Assembly: GCF_011766325.1 (NCBI RefSeq)
Contig: NZ_BLLG01000005.1
Span: 62,001 to 126,000 of the forward strand
Origin: Streptomyces pacificus
Lineage (GTDB): Bacteria; Actinomycetota; Actinomycetes; Streptomycetales; Streptomycetaceae
Length of the DNA: 64,000 bases
Reading direction: 5' to 3'
Shown: positions 36,219 to 45,264 of the stretch, in pieces
Layout of the letters: each line of letters begins with the position of its first letter
Numbering within the stretch: the first letter of the stretch is position 1
Position numbers and translations under genes: made by a program
The notes under the pieces: model-generated
What the model was told of the DNA's origin: nothing
Database searches by the model: none
The model's input: only the letters and a program-made list of their open reading frames with translations

Positions 36219-37468
36219 GCGGGGACGTCCTCTCGGGTGAGGTGCGCGCCGACATGGCTGGTCAGCTCCCACTCGTTGCGGCCGCGCTGCTCGCGCCAGA
36301 CGGCCCGGACGGCCGCGCCCGCGAGGAGCACCTGGTAGAAGGGGCCGCCGGCGATGAGCTTGAGGTAGTGCGGGAGGCGGACCCGCAGCCCGTACTGGGT
36401 CCCGAAGTCGTGCAGTCCGACGATCTCGAAGACGAAGGTCATGATGGCCGTGACCAGCGGCAGGAAGCTGAGGAAGGCGACGCCGACGGGTACGTCGAGC
36501 AGCAGCGCGGCTGCGGCGTTGACGGGGATGACCACGCCGGTGAACGCCTGCATGAACGGGGTCATCAGCGTGTAGCGGGCGAGCATCCGCTGCCCGAACG
36601 TGGGCAGTTCCCGCCAGTCCCGCTTCCGGTACACCTGCAGGAAGCCCTGGTTCCAGCGGGTGCGCTGCTTCAGCAGCGACATCAGCGTGCCGGGGGTCTC
36701 CTCGCGGGTGACCATGTCGGCGTCGTAGGCGACGACGACCTTCCGGCCCCGGCTCGACAGGCGGACCCCGAGATCGCAGTCCTCGGCCAGGCAGTCCTGG
36801 TCCCAGCCGCCCGCCTCGCGCAGCACGGCGGTGCGGACGAAGACGGTGTTGCCGCCGAGGGGGATGAAGCCCTTGGCGGCGTGGAGGTGGAGGCGCGAGC
36901 GGAACCAGAAGAAGTACTCCAGGCAGTTGCGCAGCGCGTACCAGGAGGAGTGGAAGTTGATCAGCTGGACGCCGCCCTGGACGACGTCGGCGCCGGTGGC
37001 GGTGAAGGCGTGGTCGACATGGGCCAGGAGTTCCGGGTGCACCTGGTCCTCGGCGTCGAAGACCCCGACGACGTCCCCGCGGCAGTGCGGGAGGGCCGTG
37101 TTGAGCGCCTTCGGCTTGTTCTTGGTCTCATGGGTGTCGACGACGACCCGCACCCGGCCGCCCGGAGCGCGGGACGCGGCCCGGGACGCGACGTCCGCGG
37201 TCTCCGGGTCGTCGTGCCCGACGATGACGATGATCTCGAAGTCCCGGTGGCCGGACTCCAGCAGCCTGTCGATCGTGTGCTCGAGCACCAGCTGTTCGTG
37301 CCGGGCGGGAAGCAGCAGGGAGAACGACAGCCGCTCCCCGCCCGCCGGGCTCTCGAAGCGGGTCGACGCGAGCGTCTCCGGCGTGCGCCACGCGTGCATC
37401 TGCCACCAGAGCGTGAACGCCGCCATCCAGAAGAGCGCCAAGGAGATGGCGCCGATGAGCAAGGACAT
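36215..37468 (-). CDS. Processive-type membrane glycosyltransferase, family 2 (CslA/NodC-like)
   Basis: 417 aa from the ATG at 37468 (GGGGGG upstream); a TTG at 37486 is an alternative. One N-terminal helix, then a GT2 catalytic domain: FSLLLPARHEQLVLEHTI, VVDTHETKNKPKALNTAL, VFDAEDQVHPELL (DxD site), AEDCDLGVRLSSRG (base) and QRTRWNQGFLQ (the QxxRW box of processive synthases). Helices at the C-terminus (about 290-380) would form the export channel. Members make beta-linked polysaccharides such as cellulose, chitin oligomers or hyaluronan. First gene of the operon that ends with the copper oxidase, recalling the cslA-glxA pair of streptomycetes, though this protein is shorter than CslA. Confidence 0.85.
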   Translation of the reverse strand: MSLLIGAISLALFWMAAFTLWWQMHAWRTPETLASTRFESPAGGERLSFSLLLPARHEQLVLEHTIDRLLESGHRDFEIIVIVGHDDPETADVASRAASRAPGGRVRVVVDTHETKNKPKALNTALPHCRGDVVGVFDAEDQVHPELLAHVDHAFTATGADVVQGGVQLINFHSSWYALRNCLEYFFWFRSRLHLHAAKGFIPLGGNTVFVRTAVLREAGGWDQDCLAEDCDLGVRLSSRGRKVVVAYDADMVTREETPGTLMSLLKQRTRWNQGFLQVYRKRDWRELPTFGQRMLARYTLMTPFMQAFTGVVIPVNAAAALLLDVPVGVAFLSFLPLVTAIMTFVFEIVGLHDFGTQYGLRVRLPHYLKLIAGGPFYQVLLAGAAVRAVWREQRGRNEWELTSHVGAHLTREDVPA

Positions 37469-37701
37469 GAGCAATGTGCCCCCCAACGACAGGGGCGACC
37501 GCCGCGGCGGGCCCCCTTGCCCACCGCGCTGCTCCCCCCTGGAACCCCCCTGTGCGGGCAGGCGGAACCGCGGTACGGACCCGCCGCACGCACAGCTGCC
37601 GTGTCAGCGCTGAAGAGAATAGGAGGATTATGTGACCGACGTAGGCCTCTTTCGATGAATGGCGCGTTTCGGGCAGGTCGCCGAAAACCCTCCCCTGGCA
37701 G

Positions 37702-39876
37702 TCACGCCCGGGGAGTCAGCTCCTCACGCAGCGCGTCCACTTCGGTGACGGGGGCGGCACAGGCAAAACGCCGGCAGACATAGGCCGCCGGCTTCCCGTC
37801 GACGAGCGGGCGGTCACCGAGCAGCGGAAACTCACCGCCGTCCGGACCTCCGGCGGCGACCACCGCGCCCGGCGCGGTCCCCAGCAGCGCGGCCCTGTGC
37901 AGCCTCCGCATCCCGGCCTCCCCGGGCGCACCGACGACCGCCACCTCCCGCGGCCCGTCGAGCAGCGCCTCGGCGACGGCGAGCCCCCAGCCCATGAACC
38001 GGGGGGCACGCGGACCGAGCGCCCGCACCACGCCCAACGCCCGCTCCGCCGCGACGCGGTGCACCTGGGAGCCGGTCTGCGCGGCATACGAGAGCAGCGC
38101 CCCCGCGGCGGCCGTCCAACCGGCGGGAGCGGCGTTGTCCGTAGGGTCCTGCGGCCGCCGGATCAGGGGCTCGGCGTCCTGGGCCGTGTCGTACAACTGC
38201 CCCTCGGAACCGGTGAACCGCTCCAGGACGCCATCCAGCAGAAGACCGGCGAAATCCAGCCATGCGCCCTCGCCGCTGACGGAGGCCAGGGCGAGGAAGC
38301 CCTCGGCGACATCGGCGTAGTCCTCCAGCACTCCGGCGTGCGCGCCGGCGCGGCCGTCCCTGGAGGTACGGGCCAGCCGGGCGCCGTCGTCCATGTGGAG
38401 CCGGACGAGCAGATCGGCGGCCTCCGTGGCGCGCTCGAGCAGGTCCGGCCGGTCGAAGTACCCGCCCACCTCAGCCAGGGCGGCGATCGCCAGACCGTTC
38501 CACGCTGCGACGATCTTGTCGTCGCGGCCCGGACGCGGGCGCCCCTCCCGCGCGGCCAGCAGACGCCCGCGCACGGACGCGACCCTCCCGGCGTCCCCGG
38601 CGTCCCCGGCGTCCCCGGCGTCCCCGGCGTCCGCGGAGCTCGCACCCCCGGCACCCCCGGCGTCCCCGGCGTCCGCGGAGCTCGCACCCCCGGCACCCCC
38701 GGCACCCCCGGCGTCCCCGGCGTCCCCGGCGGCCTGCAGCAATCGGAGCACGGAGGACCCGTGCTCGAACGTGCCCTCCTCGGTCACGCCGAAGTACCGC
38801 ATGGCGAACTCCGCGTCGTCCTCGCCCAGCACCTCCCTCAGCCCGCCGGGCGTCCAGACGTAGTACGCGCCCTCGGCGTGCCCCCCTGAACCGCCGGGCA
38901 GCGGGCTGTCGGCGTCGAGTGCGGAGGCGAAACCGCCCTCCGGGGTCCTCAGCTCCCGGACCATGAAGTCGGCGGTCTCCAGGGCGACCCGGCGGGCAAG
39001 GTCACTGCCGGTGAGCCGCCACAGATGGGCGTACACCCGGCAGAGCAGGGCGTTGTCGTAGAGCATCTTCTCGAAGTGGGGCACCAGGGGCGCACCGGGC
39101 GCCGGCGTGAGTACGTAGCGGTGGAACCCCCCGCCCACCTGGTCGTACAGGCTCGAACGGGCCATCGCCCCGCACAGCCCCTCCGCCATCTCCCGCGCCG
39201 CCACGGAACCGGTCCGCGCATGGTGGCGCAGCAGGAACTCGATCACCATCGACGGCGGGAACTTGGTGTCTCCCTTGAACCAGCCGCTCGCGGGGTCGAT
39301 GTCCCGGGTCAGCTGGAGGAGGGCCAGGGCCTGGGTCTCCTCGGTCGGCGTCCCGCTCCCGGCGTCCCCGGTGCTCAGCTCCCGCCCGGCGAGGTCCCGA
39401 GTGATCCTCCCCGCGACTTCGCCCACCTCGTCGCGCCGGCTCGTCCACGCGCTGCGGACGCCTTCGAGCACCTGCCGGAAGGACGGCATCCCGTGGCGGG
39501 GCTCCGGCGGGAAGTAGGTGCCGAAGTAGAACGGCTCCCCGTCCGGCGTCATGAAGACGGACATCGGCCAGCCGCCCTGCCCGGTGGCGGCCTGCACGGC
39601 CTCCATATAGACGGCGTCCACGTCGGGCCGCTCCTCGCGGTCCACCTTGACGGACACGAAGTGCTCGTTCAGGTAGGCGGCGGTGCCGTCGTCCTCGAAG
39701 GACTCGTGCGCCATGACATGACACCAGTGGCAGGCGCTGTAGCCGACGCTCAGGAACACGGGGACATCGCGCCGCCGGGCCTCTTCGAACGCCTCCTGCC
39801 GCCAGGGCCACCAGTCCACCGGATTGGAGGCGTGCTGGAGGAGATAGGGCGACTGGGAGCTCGCCAGTCGATTCAT
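37702..39876 (-). CDS. YyaL-type thioredoxin-domain protein (DUF255, N-acylglucosamine-epimerase-like fold)
   Basis: 724 aa from the ATG at 39876. The N-terminal thioredoxin-like domain (DUF255) is clear: [21 protein letters not shown], then [20 protein letters not shown] with the Cxx[14 protein letters not shown] and [11 protein letters not shown]. The rest is an alpha/alpha barrel ([42 protein letters not shown]). A widespread family of uncertain activity. Oddity: a Gly-Asp-Ala / Ser-Ser-Ala repeat of about 45 residues is inserted before [17 protein letters not shown], where the family normally has a short loop. Stands alone, downstream of nothing obvious. Confidence 0.88.
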   Translation of the reverse strand: MNRLASSQSPYLLQHASNPVDWWPWRQEAFEEARRRDVPVFLSVGYSACHWCHVMAHESFEDDGTAAYLNEHFVSVKVDREERPDVDAVYMEAVQAATGQGGWPMSVFMTPDGEPFYFGTYFPPEPRHGMPSFRQVLEGVRSAWTSRRDEVGEVAGRITRDLAGRELSTGDAGSGTPTEETQALALLQLTRDIDPASGWFKGDTKFPPSMVIEFLLRHHARTGSVAAREMAEGLCGAMARSSLYDQVGGGFHRYVLTPAPGAPLVPHFEKMLYDNALLCRVYAHLWRLTGSDLARRVALETADFMVRELRTPEGGFASALDADSPLPGGSGGHAEGAYYVWTPGGLREVLGEDDAEFAMRYFGVTEEGTFEHGSSVLRLLQAAGDAGDAGGAGGAGGASSADAGDAGGAGGASSADAGDAGDAGDAGDAGRVASVRGRLLAAREGRPRPGRDDKIVAAWNGLAIAALAEVGGYFDRPDLLERATEAADLLVRLHMDDGARLARTSRDGRAGAHAGVLEDYADVAEGFLALASVSGEGAWLDFAGLLLDGVLERFTGSEGQLYDTAQDAEPLIRRPQDPTDNAAPAGWTAAAGALLSYAAQTGSQVHRVAAERALGVVRALGPRAPRFMGWGLAVAEALLDGPREVAVVGAPGEAGMRRLHRAALLGTAPGAVVAAGGPDGGEFPLLGDRPLVDGKPAAYVCRRFACAAPVTEVDALREELTPRA
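38580..38740 (-). repeat. 9-bp-period tandem repeat inside the YyaL-like gene
   Basis: Units of GGCGTCCCC and GGCACCCCC on the plus strand, with a duplicated GGCGTCCGCGGAGCTCGCAC block. Translated on the minus strand they give GDA, GGA and ASSADA runs. Confidence 0.9.
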
Positions 39877-40217
39877 GGCTCCATCCTTGCACGACGAGGA
39901 CCGGGCAGGCGTGGTCACGCGGGCACGAAAGCACGGCCGCCACGGACCGCCGTACGGGTGCAATCGGTCGGCCAGGAGGCCCCGACGGCCCGCGTTCCGG
40001 CCCCGTGGGGCCGGCCTGAACTCCGGCCGCGACGACCGGTCGAGGCTCCGCGGAAGCCATCTGCCGACCCGGTCGCCGGCATGCTGAAGGGCACGGCGAG
40101 GTCACACTGACCGACTCATGCACCCAGGACTCCGCAGCGCCCGATCCGTCCGGGGAAGCCCGCACAGGCTCCGTCGGAACGGGCGTCCCGAGACGACAAG
40201 GCCCCAACGCTTCCCCC
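39877..40217. other. 341-bp intergenic region, nothing recognised
   Basis: Between the start of the YyaL-like gene and the stop of the STAND gene, both on the minus strand. I see no coding potential, repeat array or strong hairpin. It must hold the promoter of the YyaL-like gene, and it is the left border of the Cascade/STAND island. Confidence 0.5.
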
Positions 40218-43200
40218 TCAAGTCGACGGGCCTCCATCGCAATCCGTCCGCAGGAGGGTCATGACTCTCGCCATGGCGGTCAGGTTCCCCAACGCCCCAG
40301 GGGCGAGTGAAGGGAGCAGCGGGATCGTGCGAGTCCATGCGTCGGATTGCAGGAGCCCCAGCGCGATGTCTCGGGCCGTCTCCTCGGCGGGGGGACTGTC
40401 TTGGTCGACGGATCGGGCGAGTGCCATGCAGGTCCGGATCACCCGGTCGTGGGCACCGCTGTCCGCGGCCGGCGCCACTTGGGCGCCCGCCAGGTGCGCG
40501 GCGGCGGTACCGAGCGCCGTCGCCCGGTCGTCCGGCGTCGGCGCTGCGTCGGCGTGCCGCCACACGGCAGCGGTGTCGCCGTTCACCGCTGCCAGGAGCG
40601 CCAGTTCCGTAGCGGGCCGTGGTCCCGGCTGACGGGCACGCCGCCATCTGCCGACCGCACTTTCGGCGGCGTTCACGGCTTCGTCCGGAAGACAACGGAG
40701 TCGTTCCAGCAGGGCGAGGACGGCCATCGATCGTTCCGGCGCAGCCATGGAGGGGGCGGCCACACGCAGCACGGCCCGGCCGAGCGTGGCTCTCAGCCGG
40801 GGGGCCGGGTTCCGGACGTCAGGAAAGGCAAGGAGCAGCGCCGCCAGCTCGGGCAGCGGGACGCGTGGGGTGCCGGTCTCCATCCGCCGGGCGAGTACCT
40901 CCACCAGCGGCTCGGCAACGCGTTCCGCTGCCTCCGAGCAGTGTCGTACGAGACCGGCGGCGACGGCCGTCAGTGCCTGCAGCCGTTGCGCGGTGTCTCC
41001 CGTCACCATCGCCGTGGCCGCGGCCTCGTCCCCGGCGTGGGCGAGGGCTTGGGCCACGACGTTGGTCAGATCGGGGGTGGCTGCGGTGGGCAGCAGCCGG
41101 ACCGCCGCCCGGGCGTGACGGATGCCCGGGTCGTCGTGTCCGGCGAGGGAGCAGCCGAGCGAGAGGGCCGCCAGGTGCCACACACGGGCATGTGTTCCGG
41201 GCAGGTGCCGCACGAGCGCTTCGGCCTCGTCCGATGCGCCTGCCATGCCCATGGCGTGGCAGAGTTCCGCAGTCCAGCCTTCAGGGAGATACGGGGTGCT
41301 CGCGGGCTGTGCCGCAGGTCGGCTCCGCAGGGCCGCCTCCAGAAGTTCCCGGCCGCGGAGGAGACGTCCCTGACCCACCTCGTCGTCCACTTCCAGAAGC
41401 AGGGGGAGAAGAGGCTGCTCCGGACGGTCGGGGTACAGGCCATCGCCGGGGCGCAGAAGACCGGCCGATCGCCGGTGCGGGTCGGGGAGGCGGGACGGGG
41501 AGGAAGCACGCGTGTCCTCGTGTTCTGTTTGTGTGGGCTGTGGTGCCCTGGTGGCTTGTGCGCCGCGGGACATCCGCGCTTCGTTGAGCGCCGCCCGCTC
41601 TGCGTCGGCTTTCCTGCGCTTCGCCCTGCGCTCCGTCACACTCTTCTCGGCAGCCTCCTGCGCTGCCTCGCGGGCCCGTCGCGCCCTCTCGTTCCCAGCT
41701 GCGTCAAGCATCGATTGCGCCCGCTCCAGCAGGAGGTCTCCGAGAATCCCAACGCGCTGGTCTTCCGGTACTGCCTCCATCTGGCGTCTGACGCCGTCTT
41801 GGTCGCCCATCGCCTTCATGGCCACGGTGGCCTCGGCCAGGCGCTCCAGTGTCCCGGCGAGTTCGCGACGCAGGTGGGCGCTGTCGGCTTCGGTCAAGGC
41901 ATCGGACGGGGATTCGGAGTCGCTCAGTGTCTGGATCGCCCGATGCGTCCAGGCTAGGGCCCTGCGCAACTGGTCAGCCGCTCGGCGGTGTCGCTTCGCA
42001 GGAAGAGCGACGAGCACCGACGCCGCAGTGGCCAGGACGTCGACCGCTCCCAGTCCTTCCGTGTCGCCGAGTTCCTCGCAGACGGCCTCGACGCGATCAC
42101 CGGCGTACGGGCCAAGGTCGGGCGCCACCTGCGCCAACGCTCCGTAGAGTTCCACTGCCGCAGTCCGGGCGCGCAGGTCTCCTGCGCTGAGCTTCTCCGC
42201 CCGGGAGTGCAGCGTCACGACGGCATCCAGCTTTCCTGCCGCCTCGGTGATCGCCGCCGTCCCGGCCGCCGGGTCCTGAAGCACCGCGCGGAATACGGGC
42301 CGGGCGGCGCCGGGACCGCTCAGCCTGGCGAGCGTCCCGGCGGCGCAGAGGAGTCGTACGTACGGCTCTGGTTCTCGAAAGGGACCGGGAAAGCCCTGAT
42401 GCGCACGGTCCCGGGCCAGCCACTCCGCCGCCTCCCGCACGAGGGCGTCGACATTCGGGTGGGTCCGTCCCGCGGAGGGCTGCCCCGCGTACGCCAGTTC
42501 CACCGCCGCATCCGCCAGATGTACGGCCCTGTCGACGGCCGTGGGCGCGGAGCGGGCCAGGCCGCGTGCGCGCTCCCCGTCCCCGAGCCTGGCGTAAAGA
42601 GCCGGGGCTCCGTCGGGCACATACGTGTCGTGCGCCTGGCGCAGCAGGGACCGCGCACCGTAGAGGGAGATGAGTGTCGCCAGACGGTCGGCGGACGTGG
42701 CATCCACCGCCGCGCCGATCTCCTTCTCGAAGTCGTCCAGTTGGGCGAGCGGGATGTCCGGACCCGCCGTGCGGGCGAGCCGATGCAAGCGGAGCAAGTC
42801 GAGGACGTACGAGGCGCGTTCTGCGGTACCGGTCAGCAGGCGGAGCTGATGTGCCAGGGGATATGGGGGAGTGTCGTCCGGCCAGCCGGCCGCGCACCAC
42901 CTCCGCGACCAGAGCAGCAGTTCCTCGGTGTACTGCAGGACCGCTGCCCCTCCCACGTCCTCGCGCACTGCCTGAACGAGACGTGAGTCCGCCAAGGCGT
43001 ACGTGCCGAGCACCGGATCCTCGGTCACGAGGGCGCGCCCCGTCGGGCCCTGTACCAGGTGGTCGAGGTGGTCCGCGGAGAGCCCGGTGAGCTCCGCCAG
43101 GTCCGAGATCCGCAGGCCACCGTCCGCCACGGCCAGTAGCCCCGCGACCGGTTCGCCCAGCGCGGTGGCGTCGGGCTGCGGCTGCCGGAGCCTCGGTACC

Positions 43201-44231
43201 CCAGCGATGGGCAGGAGCGTTCGCAGATGACGGCTCTGACGCAGTGGATGCCGCTTCTCGGGAACGTCGCGGGGAAGGGGGGCGCAGCGGCGGAGAGAGA
43301 CGATGATGCGCATGTTGGGTGGTGGGAGGGAGGGCAGAAGCGCGGCGATGCTCTCGTGAGCGGATCTCCGTACGACTCTGCCCGGGCCTTCGAGTTCGTC
43401 ACCGGAGCGGGCCCTGGGCTTCGGAACCCCGCTCTTGTCTGCCCGGCTCAGCCCGGCTAAGTCGCCCGACCAGGCCACGTCGTCGTCGAGTCCGTCGACC
43501 ACGAGCAGGAGGTTCCGTCCGTGCTTCGCGCTCTTCTCGGCGGCTTTGGCAAAAAGTGCGTTCCACGCCCGGGTGCCCTTGGGCACCGGGGTCCCGGGCC
43601 CGCCGAGAAGACAATCGATCTGGCCGGCGATCTCGTTCTCGAACTCGTCTCGTGTATCGGCGCCATGGGCCGCGGAGACGAAGAAGGTCAGGATGTCACA
43701 ACGGATCGAGGGCCTCTGACGGACGTAACCGGCGAGCAGTGTCGTCTTGCCCACGGGTCCATCGGCGTGCCAGCACAGGTAGGACGGTGCCCCGGGACGG
43801 GAGTCCTGGGCAAACGCCTTCATCTCCGTTCGCTCGTTCGCGCGCATGCGGACCTCGGCCGCGGAAACATCGGGGGCCGAACCATGCAGCCCGATGAAGC
43901 GGAGGCCGTGGTCTGCCCGCCGCCGGTTCACGGAGATCTGCCCGCGCTGCGCGCTCCTTGCCTCCTCCTTCGCCGCCCGCACGGCGGCTTCCCACTCTGC
44001 GTCCGAGTACGTCGGAGTGATGTGCCCGCTCCGCAACCTGGCCATTGCGGCCAGGAAGGCACCCAATCGATCCGGCGAGGGCACCGTCTTCCCCTCGATC
44101 CAGCATTGCAGCGTCGAGCGAGAGACACCCAACTCCTGGGCCACGCCACCATAGGTGAGCCGCTCAGAGGACCACACCTCCTGCAGCATTCTGCGCAGCT
44201 CGTTCCTCGCGCGTCTGGCTGAACCCTCCAC
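40218..44231 (-). CDS. XRE helix-turn-helix plus STAND NTPase with long helical-repeat C-terminus
   Basis: 1337 aa from the GTG at 44231 (GGGAG upstream); the frame is open to 44345 (TTG). An N-terminal HTH (LTYGGVAQELGVSRSTLQCW, about residues 26-45) is followed by a charged linker and a P-loop NTPase: Walker A DGPVGKTTLL (~157-166), Walker B NLLLVVDGLDD (~240-250), then a sensor-like MRIIVSLRRC and a winged-helix-like segment. From ~400 to the end it is an Ala/Leu-rich helical repeat array, broken by a Lys/Arg coiled segment around 880. This is the design of STAND switches: the repeats sense, the NTPase oligomerises. Divergent from a Cas3-less type I-E Cascade operon, which suggests it is the output or regulator of that complex. 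Confidence 0.8.
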   Translation of the reverse strand: MEGSARRARNELRRMLQEVWSSERLTYGGVAQELGVSRSTLQCWIEGKTVPSPDRLGAFLAAMARLRSGHITPTYSDAEWEAAVRAAKEEARSAQRGQISVNRRRADHGLRFIGLHGSAPDVSAAEVRMRANERTEMKAFAQDSRPGAPSYLCWHADGPVGKTTLLAGYVRQRPSIRCDILTFFVSAAHGADTRDEFENEIAGQIDCLLGGPGTPVPKGTRAWNALFAKAAEKSAKHGRNLLLVVDGLDDDVAWSGDLAGLSRADKSGVPKPRARSGDELEGPGRVVRRSAHESIAALLPSLPPPNMRIIVSLRRCAPLPRDVPEKRHPLRQSRHLRTLLPIAGVPRLRQPQPDATALGEPVAGLLAVADGGLRISDLAELTGLSADHLDHLVQGPTGRALVTEDPVLGTYALADSRLVQAVREDVGGAAVLQYTEELLLWSRRWCAAGWPDDTPPYPLAHQLRLLTGTAERASYVLDLLRLHRLARTAGPDIPLAQLDDFEKEIGAAVDATSADRLATLISLYGARSLLRQAHDTYVPDGAPALYARLGDGERARGLARSAPTAVDRAVHLADAAVELAYAGQPSAGRTHPNVDALVREAAEWLARDRAHQGFPGPFREPEPYVRLLCAAGTLARLSGPGAARPVFRAVLQDPAAGTAAITEAAGKLDAVVTLHSRAEKLSAGDLRARTAAVELYGALAQVAPDLGPYAGDRVEAVCEELGDTEGLGAVDVLATAASVLVALPAKRHRRAADQLRRALAWTHRAIQTLSDSESPSDALTEADSAHLRRELAGTLERLAEATVAMKAMGDQDGVRRQMEAVPEDQRVGILGDLLLERAQSMLDAAGNERARRAREAAQEAAEKSVTERRAKRRKADAERAALNEARMSRGAQATRAPQPTQTEHEDTRASSPSRLPDPHRRSAGLLRPGDGLYPDRPEQPLLPLLLEVDDEVGQGRLLRGRELLEAALRSRPAAQPASTPYLPEGWTAELCHAMGMAGASDEAEALVRHLPGTHARVWHLAALSLGCSLAGHDDPGIRHARAAVRLLPTAATPDLTNVVAQALAHAGDEAAATAMVTGDTAQRLQALTAVAAGLVRHCSEAAERVAEPLVEVLARRMETGTPRVPLPELAALLLAFPDVRNPAPRLRATLGRAVLRVAAPSMAAPERSMAVLALLERLRCLPDEAVNAAESAVGRWRRARQPGPRPATELALLAAVNGDTAAVWRHADAAPTPDDRATALGTAAAHLAGAQVAPAADSGAHDRVIRTCMALARSVDQDSPPAEETARDIALGLLQSDAWTRTIPLLPSLAPGALGNLTAMARVMTLLRTDCDGGPST

Positions 44232-44412
44232 CGGCCCGCTCCCGTCGGTGTTCGCTGCGCGGAAAAGGCGGCTGCCGCCGTACGATTTCAGGCATTCGAC
44301 CTGCGGAAACCGTGGTGCGATGGTCGGCGCAACTTCTCGGCACAAGGCCGCCGTCGTCAGTCTGGAGCCTCACGCCAGCAGCCGTAACCGGCTCCCGACA
44401 GAAGGACGTACC

Positions 44413-44589
44413 GTGTCACACTTCCCCGAACTCCTTTTCTACACGCTGCTCTTGAGCGGAACAGCCGGTCTACTCTATGGGGTCGCCCTGCTCGCCGTGA
44501 CCCTCGTCTCCGTCCTCGCCTCCGCACAGGATCGCCGCAAGGACGCGCGGACGACGCTCGGCATCCTGGTGCGTCGGCGACCGCGTTGA
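44413..44589 (+). CDS. 58-aa membrane micro-protein between STAND and Cascade genes
   Basis: GTG at 44413 with AGAAGGAC about 6 bases upstream. The product begins MSHFPELLFYTLLLSG and has one long or two short hydrophobic helices (to about residue 38), then a basic cytoplasmic tail ending RRRPR. It lies 182 bp from the divergent STAND start, reading towards the cas operon. No family recognised. A short positively charged membrane protein in a defence locus is a natural candidate for a membrane-acting effector, but this could be an unrelated small gene. Coding status rests on the RBS, the composition and the compact helix/tail layout. Confidence 0.5.
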   Translation: MSHFPELLFYTLLLSGTAGLLYGVALLAVTLVSVLASAQDRRKDARTTLGILVRRRPR

Positions 44590-44685
44590 GGGCAGGGAAG
44601 GCATCCGATGCCGCGCGCCGGCGCTTGCGACACGCCCTGATCACATGAAAACGAGCGCGTGGCTTTGAGCGGGAACTCGGGTGTT

Positions 44686-44699
44686 TGAAGTGCACTTCA
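44686..44699. promoter_or_regulatory. Perfect 14-bp palindrome TGAAGTGCACTTCA
   Basis: A perfect palindrome in an A/T-richer stretch between the two micro-ORFs, in the only sizeable non-coding gap of the locus. Its size and symmetry fit a dimeric HTH regulator; the HTH of the neighbouring STAND protein is the obvious candidate, by inference only. Confidence 0.5.
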
Positions 44700-44802
44700 T
44701 TGGAGCACTGCTTCACCAGCATGGATGACCTGAAATCATCTATCAGGAACGGAAGTTGCCTGAGAGAATCCTGTCTGCTGCCCCCGCTCAAGCCACGTCG
44801 AA

Positions 44803-44834
44803 GCCTGCAGCTCGGCGGTCGCAGAGCTGCAGGC
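44803..44834 (+). promoter_or_regulatory. Perfect 11-bp hairpin just before the second micro-ORF
   Basis: GCCTGCAGCTC (44803-44813) pairs with GAGCTGCAGGC (44824-44834), 10-nt loop. It ends only about 10 bases before the AAGGAG RBS of the ORF at 44855, so it could be an RNA element controlling translation or a protein-binding site. Confidence 0.45.
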
Positions 44835-44854
44835 ACCAAGACGGAAGGAGCGGC

Positions 44855-45004
44855 ATGGGAGAGGCAGCACGCAAGTGGCTGGGGCGCCGGAAGGAGGGGC
44901 TCTACCTCATCATGGTGGCCGGAGTGGTCAGCGCGGTCACGGCCGAGGCAGATGACCGTTCTCGCCGCAGAGTAGGCGTCGGGAACGGCCGGGCCCAGCA
45001 GTGA
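44855..45004 (+). CDS. 49-aa micro-protein upstream of the Cascade operon
   Basis: ATG at 44855 with AAGGAG at 44845-44850. The product has a basic N-terminus (MGEAARKWLGRRKEG), one short hydrophobic segment (LYLIMVAGVVSAVTA) and an Arg-rich C-terminus. It is bounded by a hairpin on the 5' side and a terminator-like hairpin on the 3' side, which supports an independent small transcript. Unknown function; possible membrane-associated toxin or regulator. Confidence 0.45.
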   Translation: MGEAARKWLGRRKEGLYLIMVAGVVSAVTAEADDRSRRRVGVGNGRAQQ

Positions 45005-45009
45005 CTGGT

Positions 45010-45033
45010 CCCGTCCCGCGCGCACGGGATGGG
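45010..45033 (+). terminator. Short hairpin after the micro-ORF
   Basis: CCCGTCCCG (45010-45018) pairs with CGGGATGGG (45025-45033), one G-T wobble, 6-nt loop, starting 5 bp after the stop codon. Confidence 0.5.
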
Positions 45034-45180
45034 AACCACTCGCATCTCACCGGTCTCCCGATGAGGCACTGTCAGGGCGCTTAGAGATCGGAAGTTCCTG
45101 AGTTGATCCCTCTGCGCAGACGCCGCCCGGCCAGGTAATCAAGTGTTTGAACCAGCGAGGACCGTCAAGGCCGGCGAAGC

Positions 45181-45264
45181 GTTTCCCGCTCGTCGCGGGG
45201 GTGGCCCGTCGGGAGCCTGCAGAGCCCTGGAATGGGCTTTCCCCGCGTGGGCGGGGGCGTCCTG
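45181..45264 (+). CRISPR. Two degenerate type I-E-repeat-like units upstream of cas8e
   Basis: 45236-45264 resembles an actinobacterial I-E repeat: CCCCGC-GTGG-GCGGGG forms a 6-bp stem, followed by GCGTCCTG. 45181-45208 has CCCGC-TCGTC-GCGGG and a similar 3' end, GGTGGCCCG. The CGGGG cores are 56 bp apart; a poorer third core (45307-45311) lies another 55 bp on. Normal I-E arrays have near-identical repeats every 60-61 bp, so this is at best a decayed or regulatory mini-array with a 27-nt spacer. The rest of the 375-bp gap (45005-45379) contains no gene. Confidence 0.33.

Noticed and set aside
37621..37658. AGGAGG followed by an 8-codon ORF (GTG...TGA) on the plus strand, like a leader peptide
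   Set aside because: No plus-strand gene follows for several kilobases, so there is nothing for it to control. Probably chance.
44799..44815. Possible target of the putative spacer 45209-45235
   Set aside because: Only the 9-mer AGCCTGCAG is shared, and not at the seed end of the spacer. Too short to mean anything in this sequence.
44357..45025. 222-aa minus-strand frame across the micro-ORFs
   Set aside because: Shadow without domain; starts inside the hairpin/terminator region and lacks an RBS.
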